This document shows positions 41,262-49,673 of a DNA stretch of 59,304 nt, piece after piece (position 1 is the first letter of the stretch; each line of letters opens with the position of its first letter). The DNA comes from a bacterium (lineage in GTDB: Bacteria; Acidobacteriota; Thermoanaerobaculia; Multivoradales; JAHEKO01), in NCBI GenBank assembly GCA_024224155.1, contig JAAENP010000015.1:1-59304 (forward strand). Direction: 5' to 3'. The notes beneath the pieces are model-generated. The model saw only the letters and a program-made list of their open reading frames with translations, was not told the origin of the DNA and ran no database searches. The translations under genes and the position numbers were made by a program.

Positions 41262-41984
41262 ATGCCTTGGAAGCTCAGCAGCGATAGCCGAATCTCGGCG
41301 CAAGCTCTCGAGCGTCAGATGAAGAACTGGGAGCTCTCGAGACTCCAGCGGCTCGGGAACGCGGCGACCGTTCAGCAGGAAGTCGAGGACTTCATTACCA
41401 TTTCCAGGCAGGTCGGAATCGCTTCCGAGGATCTCGCTCAGTCCCTCGGAAGCCAACTCGGCTGGCCGGTTTTCGGGCGCGGCCTGCTCGAGGCGATGGC
41501 CGGAGACGACGACGTCCGACGACGCATCTATCACTCGATGGACGAGCGCGACCTACGCTGGTGGGAAGAGGCGCTGAGATCGCTCGTCGAACGCGATTTC
41601 GACGTCAACGACTACTTTCACCGGCTCAGCCACACGGTGCTTTCCCTCGCCCGCCAGAGCTCGTGCATCTTCGTGGGCCGGGGCTGCGACCTCATGCTGC
41701 CACGCACTCTCGGCCTGAGAGTTCGCTTGGTGGCCCCACTCCAGCAGCGGATCGAGTCCCTGGCCGAGAACCTCGGCCTGGGCGCCGCTGCGGCTAGACG
41801 AGAGTTGAACCGTATCGAGAGCGACCGCGCCGAGTTCCTGAATCATCATTTTCGCGCCCAGGCCGAAGACCCGACGCGGGCGGACTTGACCGTCAACCTG
41901 GACCGCTGGGAACCGCAGGCGGCGATCGAGTTGATCCTCGCCGCTCGAGCCATGAGATCCGAAGCCCGGGCTCTTCAGCCGTGA
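41262..41984 (+). CDS. Cytidylate-kinase-like protein
   Basis: A 240-residue protein of the cytidylate-kinase-like family (PF13189): ITISRQVGIASEDLAQSL replaces the usual P-loop region of a true kinase, and FVGRGCDLML is the second conserved block. A basic, acidic C-terminal helical region follows. Such proteins are distant P-loop kinases of unproven substrate. Its stop codon region overlaps the convergent NUDIX gene by 10 bases. The start has only a weak ribosome site. Confidence 0.75.
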   Translation: MPWKLSSDSRISAQALERQMKNWELSRLQRLGNAATVQQEVEDFITISRQVGIASEDLAQSLGSQLGWPVFGRGLLEAMAGDDDVRRRIYHSMDERDLRWWEEALRSLVERDFDVNDYFHRLSHTVLSLARQSSCIFVGRGCDLMLPRTLGLRVRLVAPLQQRIESLAENLGLGAAAARRELNRIESDRAEFLNHHFRAQAEDPTRADLTVNLDRWEPQAAIELILAARAMRSEARALQP

Positions 41985-42505
41985 AGAAGCTCGAGCACGC
42001 GCGGGCGCGTGTGCTCGAGCGCGCCAGCCGCTTCAGAAGAGTCAAGAGCGAACCAACGTCCGGCCAGCTGAGCCGGCGAGGCAGCTCCACGGCCGTCGGT
42101 TCGGAAAAGGTACTGAAGATCGAGGTGCAAATGCGACGGCTCGTCGCCCCATGCGGGGATGCGATGAATGCTGAGAGCCACCGGAATCGCGCTCACCTCC
42201 TCTAGGCGGAAACCGGTCTCTTCTTCGGCCTCTCGAACCGCCGCCGCCGCTATTGAAGTGTCCGTGGCCTCGATGTGACCGCCGGGCTGGAGCCATCGCT
42301 CGAGCTTGGCGTGATAGATCAGGTAGACCTGCCGCGCCTCCGCGTCGGCGAGCACGGCACTGACCGTAAAGTGACCCGGCTCGAAATCGTTTCGGTCGAA
42401 CTTTGACGGCCGACTCGCGAACTCGAGAAGCCGGTCCGAATCGATCGGCAACCCGAGCACGAGCCCGGCCGAAACAAAACTCTCGACAACTGTCGAACCG
42501 TCCAT
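41975..42505 (-). CDS. NUDIX hydrolase
   Basis: A 176-residue NUDIX protein with the box GGHIEATDTSIAAAAVREAEEETGF: the REAEEETGF metal-binding half is intact. It should hydrolyse a nucleoside diphosphate linked to another group. The N-terminal 45 residues are additional to the core. It converges on the kinase-like gene and diverges from apaH, an enzyme that also cleaves dinucleotides, but there is no sign of a shared operon. Confidence 0.88.
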   Translation of the reverse strand: MDGSTVVESFVSAGLVLGLPIDSDRLLEFASRPSKFDRNDFEPGHFTVSAVLADAEARQVYLIYHAKLERWLQPGGHIEATDTSIAAAAVREAEEETGFRLEEVSAIPVALSIHRIPAWGDEPSHLHLDLQYLFRTDGRGAASPAQLAGRWFALDSSEAAGALEHTRPRVLELLHG

Positions 42506-42565
42506 CCGTCGAAGCTTACCGCGCGCTCATCACCCAAGCCGGTCCGCTCCTTATGACTCGGGGGA

Positions 42566-42594
42566 TTGGCACGCGCCCCGCGATCGGGCATAGT
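42566..42594 (+). promoter_or_regulatory. Promoter of the apaH gene
   Basis: TTGGCA (42566-42571), a 17-base spacer and CATAGT (42589-42594). The ATG follows seven bases after the -10 box and has no ribosome site, so the transcript would be leaderless. Confidence 0.6.
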
Positions 42595-42601
42595 GCGCGC
42601 G

Positions 42602-43402
42602 ATGGCTACCTTCGCCATAGGGGACGTGCATGGCTGCTATCGGGAGCTGACTCGGCTGCTCGCCGTCATGCCGATCGATTGGGATCGCGATCGCCTCTGG
42701 ATGGTCGGCGACCTCGTCAATCGCGGACCGGACTCGCTTCGAGTTCTGCGTTGGGCGAGACGTACATCCAAGGAAATGGGCAAGCGGTTTCAAGTCGTTC
42801 TCGGCAATCACGATCTGCGACTGTTGGCGATGGCAAAGGGCTTGGTTCGTCCGAGATCCTGGGATACCTCGAATGAGGTTCTGAAGTCCCGACATCGAGA
42901 CAAGCTCTTGAGCTGGCTGGTCGAAAGGCCCCTGGTCTACCGCCGCAACGACTACCTTCTCGTGCACGGCGGTCTGTGGCCCCACTGGACGGCACGCGCG
43001 GCCGAAAAACAGGCACGCCAGGTCGAAGTTGCCCTCCGCCAGGGCAAGCGCAAGGCGCGCCAACTACTCGATCCAACCGTGCACCCCAGCGAGATGAGCG
43101 AAGCGACCGCCGAGCTCTACCGCTCACTGGAGGCCTTCACCCGGCTGCGCTCTTGCACCCACAAGGGGAAATCCTGCAGCCACGACGGACCGGCCATTGC
43201 GACACCCAAGGGGTGTATGCCCTGGTTCGAGGTCCCCGGCCGGCGAAGCGCCGATGTCACCGTCGTCTGTGGCCACTGGGCCGCTCTCGGTCTTCGGGTG
43301 CAGCCGGGGCTCTTCGCCCTCGACACCGGCTGCGTGTGGGGAGGGGCGCTGACCGCGGTCCGTCTCGAAGAACCCGCGGTCTACTCCCAGCGTGCGCTCT
43401 AG
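42602..43402 (+). CDS. apaH: Symmetrical bis(5'-nucleosyl)-tetraphosphatase
   Basis: A 266-residue metallophosphatase: GDVHGCYREL, GDLVNRGPDS and GNHDLRLL are the three metal-binding motifs, and HGGLWPHW and VCGHWA follow. It splits Ap4A to two ADP. Length agrees with E. coli ApaH (about 280). The start is ATG at 42602, 36 bases inside the longer frame, because the promoter places +1 on it. Confidence 0.92.
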   Translation: MATFAIGDVHGCYRELTRLLAVMPIDWDRDRLWMVGDLVNRGPDSLRVLRWARRTSKEMGKRFQVVLGNHDLRLLAMAKGLVRPRSWDTSNEVLKSRHRDKLLSWLVERPLVYRRNDYLLVHGGLWPHWTARAAEKQARQVEVALRQGKRKARQLLDPTVHPSEMSEATAELYRSLEAFTRLRSCTHKGKSCSHDGPAIATPKGCMPWFEVPGRRSADVTVVCGHWAALGLRVQPGLFALDTGCVWGGALTAVRLEEPAVYSQRAL

Positions 43403-43414
43403 CTTCGGCTCCAG

Positions 43415-45727
43415 CTAGGCGAAGCTCATGGTCGTGAGCACGTCGTCGACCGCCCGGACGAACAGGTCGGCGTCGTCGTGGTCGATCACCATCGGCCCCT
43501 TGATCTTGACGACGTTGTGAAACGGGCCGTCGACGCCGGTCAGGATGCCCCGCTGCCGCAATTGGTTGACCAGAACGGAGGTTTCCTCAGGAGCCGGCTC
43601 GAGAGTCTCGTGGTCTAGAACCAGCTCAATCCCTATGAAGAGACCGACTCCTCGAACGTCTCCGACAAGGCGGTGACGACCCAGCAGCTCGCGCAGGGAA
43701 TCTCGGAGATGCGTCCCGACCTCGAGCGCGTTCTGCTGGAGCCTTTCGTCCTCGATAACGTCCAAGACCGCGGTTCCGATGGCACAGGAGACCGGATTGC
43801 CACCGCAGGTGGTGAAGAACTCCATGCCGGCCGCGGCAAACGAATCGGCGATCTCCCGGGTGGTGATCACCGCCGCCATAGGGTGACCGTTACCTATCGG
43901 CTTCCCCATGACGACGACGTCCGGAACGACGTTCGACAGCTCGAAGCCCCAGAAGTGAGCACCGACGCGCCCGAAGCCGACCTGCACCTCGTCGGCGATA
44001 CAAACGCCTCCGGCGTTGCGTACATGAGCGAACGCGGCCTCCAGGTAACCTTCCGGGGGAACGACTTGACCGCCGCAGGACAGCAACGACTCGGTGATGA
44101 AGCCGGCAAGGAGTCGTTCGAGAGAGAGAATCGTCTCTTCGATCTGGCGGGCGTAGGCCAATCCGGTTTCGCGTCCGAGTCCCTTGAACTCGCCACGATA
44201 GCCATCGGCGATCGGCACCACGTGGACCCACTCTTCAGGTCGCCCGCAGCCACCGTCTCCCAGAAACTTGTACGGGCTGATCTCGACCATCGTGTTGGTA
44301 TGGCCGTGATAAGCGCCGTCCACCACCAGCATGTCTCGCCTGCCGGTATGGGTTCGGGCGAGACGCAGCGCGAGCTCGTTGGCCTCGGAGCCCGAGTTGA
44401 CGAAGAAGCAGCGCTCGAGCGGCGCCGGCAGCAGCGAGCACAGACGATCCGCGTACTCGACCATCTGGTCGTACAAGTAGCGGGAATTCGTGTTGAGCTT
44501 CCGCATCTGCCGGTAACCGGCCTCGACCACCCGCGGGTCGCAGTGCCCGACATGGCAGACGTTGTTGTACATATCGAGGTAGGGTCGCTCGCGTTCGTCA
44601 AAGAGAAACTGTCGGCGACCGCGCGAGAAGGCGATCGGCTCGGCATAGGTAAGCGAAAGGGCAGTGGAAAAGCGGCGGCGACGGCCCCGGAGGATCTCGT
44701 CTCGCGGCAGAGACCGATCGGCGAAGACCTCGACGCCGGTGCCGGCGGAGAGCGCGTCGGCGGCCGTTAGTGGGTCGATCTCGGCATAGCGCTCGAGCGC
44801 GCGCCATGCTCTTTCCTCGGTCGCGAACCAGCTAGCGCGCTCCGGGTCGATTCGCCGTCGCTCGGCGGCGATCGACAGGGACGCCGCCAGCCGGCCGCAG
44901 ATCAAGGGAAACAGAACCTCGAGCTCACGGGACGTCAAGGGACGCTCTCGGTGATAGCTCGCCACGATCTCGGCTCCGGCCTCGAGCGGATGCGGCTCAT
45001 CGAGCAGTGCGTAGGCCAGGGCGATCGCGAGCTCGCAGACCGCCGGGTTCACCAGGCAATCCCCGAAATCGAGTAGACCCACCACCCGGCCCGCGGCGAC
45101 CAGGAGATTCTCGTCGTTGAGGTCACCGTGAATCAGCGAATGTCGCATCTCGTCCAGAAAGGGCTTGGCCGAAGCACTGAAGAGGACGAACGCGCGATCC
45201 AACAGGGCGCGGCGGGCCGCGTCGTCGACTCGAGCGACCGCCCGGCGGTGCCCGGCGGCCGCGGTCAGGTCCCAGCGATGCGTGCGCCGCGGGCCGCTCG
45301 GGTGAGCCTGCTCCAGCGCTGAGGTGACCCGGGCCAGGCAGCGTCCGAGGTCCCGGCGCAGCGCGCTCGACGCCGGGCCCGCGTCGCCCCACGCCGTGCC
45401 CGCGACGAAACGCAGCAGCCGGCCACGGATCTCATGCTCGCCGGCCTCGTGAGCCGACTCGATCGTGCCCCGGCGCGTGGGGACGATCCGCGGCAGCTCG
45501 AGATCCAGATCGGACGCCGCCAGGGTCTCCACGGCCAGATGCTCGAGCTCCAGGGTGGCGGTGGACTGCTGGTCGCCATTGAGCTTGAGCACGAAGCGCT
45601 CACCGCTCGGGTCGACCACCAGGAAGTTGTCGTTTTCTCCCGCCAGCGCGGTGATCGAGCCGGAGATCCCGTATTCGCTCGAGAGCAGATTCGCGAGAAT
45701 TGGATCGTCAGGGCTGATCTCTGCCAT
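43415..45727 (-). CDS. Fused phosphotransferase (APH) and class III aminotransferase
   Basis: A 770-residue bifunctional protein. Residues about 1-330 are an aminoglycoside-phosphotransferase-like kinase (HGDLNDEN and LLDFGD near 200-225). Residues about 345-770 are a class III PLP enzyme with [34 protein letters not shown] and the Schiff-base Lys in [10 protein letters not shown]. This pairing occurs in AGXT2L-like phospho-lyases, where a kinase phosphorylates an amino alcohol (hydroxylysine or ethanolamine) and the PLP domain removes phosphate and ammonia. Substrate here is inferred only. ATG at 45725-45727 is preferred; an upstream GTG at 45736 is also in frame. Confidence 0.88.
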   Translation of the reverse strand: MAEISPDDPILANLLSSEYGISGSITALAGENDNFLVVDPSGERFVLKLNGDQQSTATLELEHLAVETLAASDLDLELPRIVPTRRGTIESAHEAGEHEIRGRLLRFVAGTAWGDAGPASSALRRDLGRCLARVTSALEQAHPSGPRRTHRWDLTAAAGHRRAVARVDDAARRALLDRAFVLFSASAKPFLDEMRHSLIHGDLNDENLLVAAGRVVGLLDFGDCLVNPAVCELAIALAYALLDEPHPLEAGAEIVASYHRERPLTSRELEVLFPLICGRLAASLSIAAERRRIDPERASWFATEERAWRALERYAEIDPLTAADALSAGTGVEVFADRSLPRDEILRGRRRRFSTALSLTYAEPIAFSRGRRQFLFDERERPYLDMYNNVCHVGHCDPRVVEAGYRQMRKLNTNSRYLYDQMVEYADRLCSLLPAPLERCFFVNSGSEANELALRLARTHTGRRDMLVVDGAYHGHTNTMVEISPYKFLGDGGCGRPEEWVHVVPIADGYRGEFKGLGRETGLAYARQIEETILSLERLLAGFITESLLSCGGQVVPPEGYLEAAFAHVRNAGGVCIADEVQVGFGRVGAHFWGFELSNVVPDVVVMGKPIGNGHPMAAVITTREIADSFAAAGMEFFTTCGGNPVSCAIGTAVLDVIEDERLQQNALEVGTHLRDSLRELLGRHRLVGDVRGVGLFIGIELVLDHETLEPAPEETSVLVNQLRQRGILTGVDGPFHNVVKIKGPMVIDHDDADLFVRAVDDVLTTMSFA

Positions 45728-45755
45728 CGTTCTCACCGGTGACTATACTGGCTTC

Positions 45756-46781
45756 ATGAAGAACAGAATCGGGCCAATCTTGCTGGCGGCGGCTCTGACA
45801 GCCACCGCATCCTCCGGAAGCCTGCCGGCGGAGACCCTGTTGGTCGCCAACAAATCCGACGCCACGGTCGATCTCCTCGACCCTGTCAGCGGCACCAAGC
45901 GCGCCACCCTGCCGACCGGCAACGCCCCCCACGAGATCGCGGTCTCGCCGGACGGAACAACCGCCGTGATCACCAATTACGGCGATCGACAGAAGCCCGG
46001 CTCGAGCCTGACCGTGGTCGATATCCGGCGCGCGGAAGTCCTGCGCACGATCGGCCTCGGCGAGCACACCCGGCCGCATGGAGTCGTCTGGCTGTCGGAC
46101 GAAACCGTGGCGGTCACCACCGAGGGCAGCCGGCATCTGCTCATCGTCGAGCCGTCGAGCGGAGCCATCCGCCAGGCGGTGGAAACCGGCCAAAACATCT
46201 CTCACATGGTGGCCGTTGCCGGTAGCCGCGCGTTCGTCGCCAACATCGGCTCCGGTACCGTGACCGTCATCGACCTCGAGACCGGCACAAAGCTCTCCGA
46301 CATCGCCACCGGCGAGGGCGCCGAGGGTATCGACGTAACTCCCGATGGCCGAGAAGTCTGGGTCGGCAACCGCGGCGCGGACACTCTCTCGGTGATCGAC
46401 CCCGAGAGCCTCGAGATTCTCGCCACCGTGCCATGCCCGGGCTTTCCGATCCGAGTCCGGGTGACTCCGGACGGATCGCGGGTACTGGTCTCGGCAGCCA
46501 GATCCGGAGAGGTCGTGGTCTTCGACCGGACCGAGCGCCGGGAGCTGGTTCGTAAGGCGATCGACCTGAGTACCGTGGACGGTTACGAAGAGCGGCTGTT
46601 TGGCGACCGCTTCGGCGCCAGCCCCGTGCCGGTCGGCCTGGTCGTTTCGCCCAACGGCGACACCGCCTGGGTCGCGGCGACCCAGGCCGACACCGTGGTC
46701 GTGCTCGGCACCGAGGACCTGATCGTCCGGGGCCTGCTCAGCGCCGGCCGTGAGCCCGACGGCATGGCCTGGGCGCCCTAA
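45756..46781 (+). CDS. Secreted YncE-like beta-propeller protein
   Basis: A 341-residue protein with a signal peptide (ILLAAALTATASSGSLPA) and seven YncE/YVTN-type repeats (VDLLDPVSG, HEIAVSPDGTTAVI, TVTVIDLETG, GIDVTPDGREVWVGN, LSVIDPESLE, RVRVTPDGSRVLV, GLVVSPNGDTAWVA). It is a periplasmic propeller without known catalysis. The ATG lies only 28 bases from the divergent fusion gene's ATG, so both promoters must overlap that gap or the genes. Confidence 0.85.
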   Translation: MKNRIGPILLAAALTATASSGSLPAETLLVANKSDATVDLLDPVSGTKRATLPTGNAPHEIAVSPDGTTAVITNYGDRQKPGSSLTVVDIRRAEVLRTIGLGEHTRPHGVVWLSDETVAVTTEGSRHLLIVEPSSGAIRQAVETGQNISHMVAVAGSRAFVANIGSGTVTVIDLETGTKLSDIATGEGAEGIDVTPDGREVWVGNRGADTLSVIDPESLEILATVPCPGFPIRVRVTPDGSRVLVSAARSGEVVVFDRTERRELVRKAIDLSTVDGYEERLFGDRFGASPVPVGLVVSPNGDTAWVAATQADTVVVLGTEDLIVRGLLSAGREPDGMAWAP

Positions 46782-46837
46782 ATGCTCTCTCGACCCACGG
46801 GCCCAGCGGGCGGCCGCTGGTAGACTGCGCGCGCTTC

Positions 46838-47674
46838 ATGCACAAGATCCGTGTCAACGGCACCGAGCTCGCCTACCACGAGTGCGGCGAAGGCCCCGAA
46901 ACCGTGGTCTTCTCCCACAGCTATCTGGTGGATCACCGGCAATTCAGCGCCCAGATCGAGGCCCTCGAGGACCGGTATCGAGTCATCGCCTTCGACCATC
47001 GCGAGCACGGCCAGAGCGCGCTCGTCGAAACCGACTACTCGCTGGACGATCTCGTCGACGACGCGACGGCGCTCATCGAGCGCACCGGAGCCGGCCCGTG
47101 TCACTTCGTGGGTCTTTCGACCGGTGGGTTCGTCGGTCTGCGTCTGGCGCTTCGCTCGCCACATCTGCTCCGGAGCCTGGTGCTCATGGACACCTCCGCC
47201 GAGCTCGAGCCGGCCCTCAAACGCCTCAAGTACGAGACCATGTTCCAGATTCTGCGCGTGTTCGGCTTCGGCCCGCTCATGGGGAGCGTCATGGGACTCA
47301 TGTTCAGCCCCGCGTTCCTGAACGACCCCAAACGACAAGACGAGGTCGACTTGTGGCGGAAGCGAATGCGAGCGAACGACCGGCGCGCCATCGTTCGCTT
47401 CGGACGGGCCATCTTCAAGCGCGATGACGTCTTGCCGGACCTCGGCGCCATCGAGACTCCGACGCTGGTCATCGTCGGCGCCGACGATCGGCCCCAACCT
47501 TCAGAACGGGCGCGTCGCATCGCCGATGGCATCCCCGGAGCCGAGCTCATGGTCATTCCCAACGCCGGGCACCTGTCCACCATCGACGCGCCGGACGCCG
47601 TCAACAACGCTTTGATCACGTTCTTCGCCGAGCTTTGGAAGCGCACGGTGCCCGCCGACGAAGACCGATCATGA
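46838..47674 (+). CDS. Alpha/beta hydrolase
   Basis: A 278-residue hydrolase of the haloperoxidase/carboxylesterase class: oxyanion residues near VFSHSYLVDH, nucleophile Ser in GLSTGG, Asp in VGADDRP and His in NAGHLS. The natural ester or lactone is unknown. A TAGACT hexamer (46821-46826) lies 11 bases before the ATG with no ribosome site. Its stop codon overlaps the ATG of the next gene. Confidence 0.88.
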   Translation: MHKIRVNGTELAYHECGEGPETVVFSHSYLVDHRQFSAQIEALEDRYRVIAFDHREHGQSALVETDYSLDDLVDDATALIERTGAGPCHFVGLSTGGFVGLRLALRSPHLLRSLVLMDTSAELEPALKRLKYETMFQILRVFGFGPLMGSVMGLMFSPAFLNDPKRQDEVDLWRKRMRANDRRAIVRFGRAIFKRDDVLPDLGAIETPTLVIVGADDRPQPSERARRIADGIPGAELMVIPNAGHLSTIDAPDAVNNALITFFAELWKRTVPADEDRS

Positions 47675-48939
47675 GCTCGCATCTTTCTACGGCCCTGGTG
47701 TTGTTGGTGCTGTCCGCGGCCTGCACCAACGCACCGCCTCCGGGCGGCCCGACGCCCGATCGCCGATCGGGAGAGCCAACCAGGGTCAGGGTCGCGCTCT
47801 TCAACATACGCGAGCTCAAGACCGACAAGATCTACGACGTCGACGCCGACGGCCGCGGACGCGACCCGCAGGCCCTGGCGGCCGCGGAGATCATTCAGAG
47901 GATTCGACCGGACATCCTGGTTCTGAACGAGATCGACCATGACTACCGAGCTTCGGCAGAAGGCCTGGATTGGAGCGCTCGACGGTTCCGCGACGCCTAT
48001 CTGGCCGGTGGCTCGGAGCCTCTCGAACTGACCTACTCCTACGCGGCTCCCAACAACACGGGACTCCTTTCCGGGCTGGACCTGGACGGTGACGGACACG
48101 CGGCGACGGACGCTGACCGCGGCGGCCGCACTCACGGCAACGACTCCTGGGGTTACGGCACTTATCCCGGCGAGTACTCGATGGCTGTGCTCTCCCGATT
48201 CCCAATTCGACATCGGGAAGCTCGGACCTTTCAACGGTTTCTTTGGAGGGACCTGCCCGGACACCACATGCCGGCTGAGCACTTCTCCGCAGAGGTCGCC
48301 GAGCGTTTGCGCCTGTCAAGTAAGTCGCACTGGGACGTCCCGATCGAGATCGACGGCAGCCTTCTGCATCTGTTCGTGAGTCACCCAACACCCCAGGGCT
48401 TCGATGGGCCCGAAGACAAGAACGGCCGGCGTAACTTCGACGAGATCAAGCTCTGGACCGAGTATCTGGACGGCGGCGATTCCCTCACCAACGATCGCGG
48501 CGAGACCGGCGGCTTCGGCTCGCGAGAGCCCTTCGTTGTGGTCGGCGACCTCAACGCAAGACCGCTGGTACCGGGCACCGAAAGAGAGGGGCCCTTCCGC
48601 ACCTCGATCTACGACGGTAGAGCTTCGATCGATCAGCTCCTGAGCCACCCGCGCATCCAGGACAGCGGCCCATTCGTGACCAGCGCCGGCGGTCTGACCC
48701 ACAACGCCGAAACACCGAGAGAACCTGGCCCACCTGGCTATCCCGAGCGCTCCACTTCCGTCTTCGGCGACGGAGCCCGGATCGACTACGTCCTGCCCAG
48801 CGTCGAGCTCGAGATTCTCGGAGGCGGCGTCTTTTGGCCCACGCCGGCCGAGGATCCCGAAGGCGCCCAATGGGCCGAGCAAGCGTCCGATCACCGGCTC
48901 GTCTGGCTCGACCTGGCCCTGGACGTTAGCGACCCATGA
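47671..48939 (+). CDS. Endonuclease/exonuclease/phosphatase-family lipoprotein
   Basis: A 422-residue lipoprotein (lipobox LSAAC, then a Pro-rich linker). The EEP fold shows ALFNIRELK, VLNEIDHDY (metal-binding Glu), SHPTPQGFDG, VVVGDLNARP and the final SDHRLVW (catalytic Asp-His). It hydrolyses phosphodiesters or phosphate esters outside the cytoplasm. The start overlaps the preceding stop codon (ATGA), so the two genes are coupled. The insert GGRTHGNDSWGYGTYPGEYS is longer than in DNase I. Confidence 0.88.
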   Translation: MSSHLSTALVLLVLSAACTNAPPPGGPTPDRRSGEPTRVRVALFNIRELKTDKIYDVDADGRGRDPQALAAAEIIQRIRPDILVLNEIDHDYRASAEGLDWSARRFRDAYLAGGSEPLELTYSYAAPNNTGLLSGLDLDGDGHAATDADRGGRTHGNDSWGYGTYPGEYSMAVLSRFPIRHREARTFQRFLWRDLPGHHMPAEHFSAEVAERLRLSSKSHWDVPIEIDGSLLHLFVSHPTPQGFDGPEDKNGRRNFDEIKLWTEYLDGGDSLTNDRGETGGFGSREPFVVVGDLNARPLVPGTEREGPFRTSIYDGRASIDQLLSHPRIQDSGPFVTSAGGLTHNAETPREPGPPGYPERSTSVFGDGARIDYVLPSVELEILGGGVFWPTPAEDPEGAQWAEQASDHRLVWLDLALDVSDP

Positions 48940-48946
48940 AACTCAC

Positions 48947-49081
48947 CTATGCTGATGTCGTGAACCAGATCGCGGGTTCACCGGCGACGCCGGCGGCGGC
49001 CATCACCTCGCGCAGACGCGCGGACTCCACGAAGGCCTGCGCCGATTCGAGCGTCTCGAAGTCGTGCCAGGCCCTTTTCGC
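48947..49081 (-). pseudogene. Remnant of a monooxygenase-like small protein
   Basis: Forty-four codons with AWHDFETLESAQAFVES, then LREVMAAAGVAGEPAIWF. This matches the C-terminal half of ABM/DUF3303-like antibiotic-biosynthesis monooxygenase proteins (pattern AxAFxxSxxLRExMxxAGVxGxP). It begins directly after, and in the same frame as, the TGA of the membrane protein gene, with no start codon and no N-terminal half. It looks like the decayed remains of a neighbouring gene fused by deletion. Confidence 0.65.
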
Positions 49082-49507
49082 TCAGGTATCCCCTACCCGC
49101 CGAGCCAGCCAGTACATCCACACCCCGACCGCTATCGTGGGCGGCCCCTCCCACCACACCCAGACGGCAGGCAGTCCGGCCCAGGGGCCGAGCAGCGACA
49201 AGAAGACTCCCAGCAGTACGGTCAACCGGCCCGCGAAAGCTACAAACCCGGCGTAGCGCCGGACATCGCGGGCAACGTAGAGCGTCAGCGCACCCACCAG
49301 CGCATAGATCGCGCAGAGCGAGCGCGTCAGGTACTCGGTGAGTGGCGAACGGGGCAACGGCTCGAGTCCCAGCCGGTCGTTGACTACCGCCATCCAGTCG
49401 GTGGGCATGACCATCGGCACGAGAGCCAGCAGCGTCAGCCCGCCCAGACAGCGCAGAAGCCAAGTGAGCGTCGCTTCGGCCTTGCTCGAGACCTTCTTTG
49501 CCGGCAT
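49082..49507 (-). CDS. Four-helix membrane protein, paralogue of the Mla-operon protein
   Basis: A 141-residue protein with four hydrophobic segments and a final motif VWWEGP. It matches the product at 31226-31678 along its length: LLRCLG, a DWM block, RSLCAIYALVGAL, DVRRYAGF and WVWWEGP. Start is ATG at 49505-49507; a longer frame to 49561 has no support. Function unknown; the two copies in one window show an expanded family. Confidence 0.7.
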   Translation of the reverse strand: MPAKKVSSKAEATLTWLLRCLGGLTLLALVPMVMPTDWMAVVNDRLGLEPLPRSPLTEYLTRSLCAIYALVGALTLYVARDVRRYAGFVAFAGRLTVLLGVFLSLLGPWAGLPAVWVWWEGPPTIAVGVWMYWLARRVGDT

Positions 49508-49594
49508 GCCCGAGAGAATAGCCCAGAGACCGCTGCCGGAGGGAAGCGCAGGAGCGGCCACCGGCTCGTCGGTAGACTAGCCTCCCGAGGGAAC

Positions 49595-49621
49595 ATGGAT
49601 CCATGCGCGCCGTTTTCTTAG
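49595..49621 (+). CDS. Possible eight-codon leader peptide before the glycosyltransferase
   Basis: ATG GAT CCA TGC GCG CCG TTT TCT TAG, encoding MDPCAPFS, with GAGGGA at the ribosome-site distance and a TAGACT hexamer at 49573-49578. It is followed by an imperfect hairpin (CCCCT...AGGGG) and then the glycosyltransferase start. An attenuation role is possible; no family is known. Confidence 0.25.
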   Translation: MDPCAPFS

Positions 49622-49673
49622 AACGCCACCCCTTCGGTCCAGGGGCGGTGAAGTTGCCGCCGACGACTTCCCC

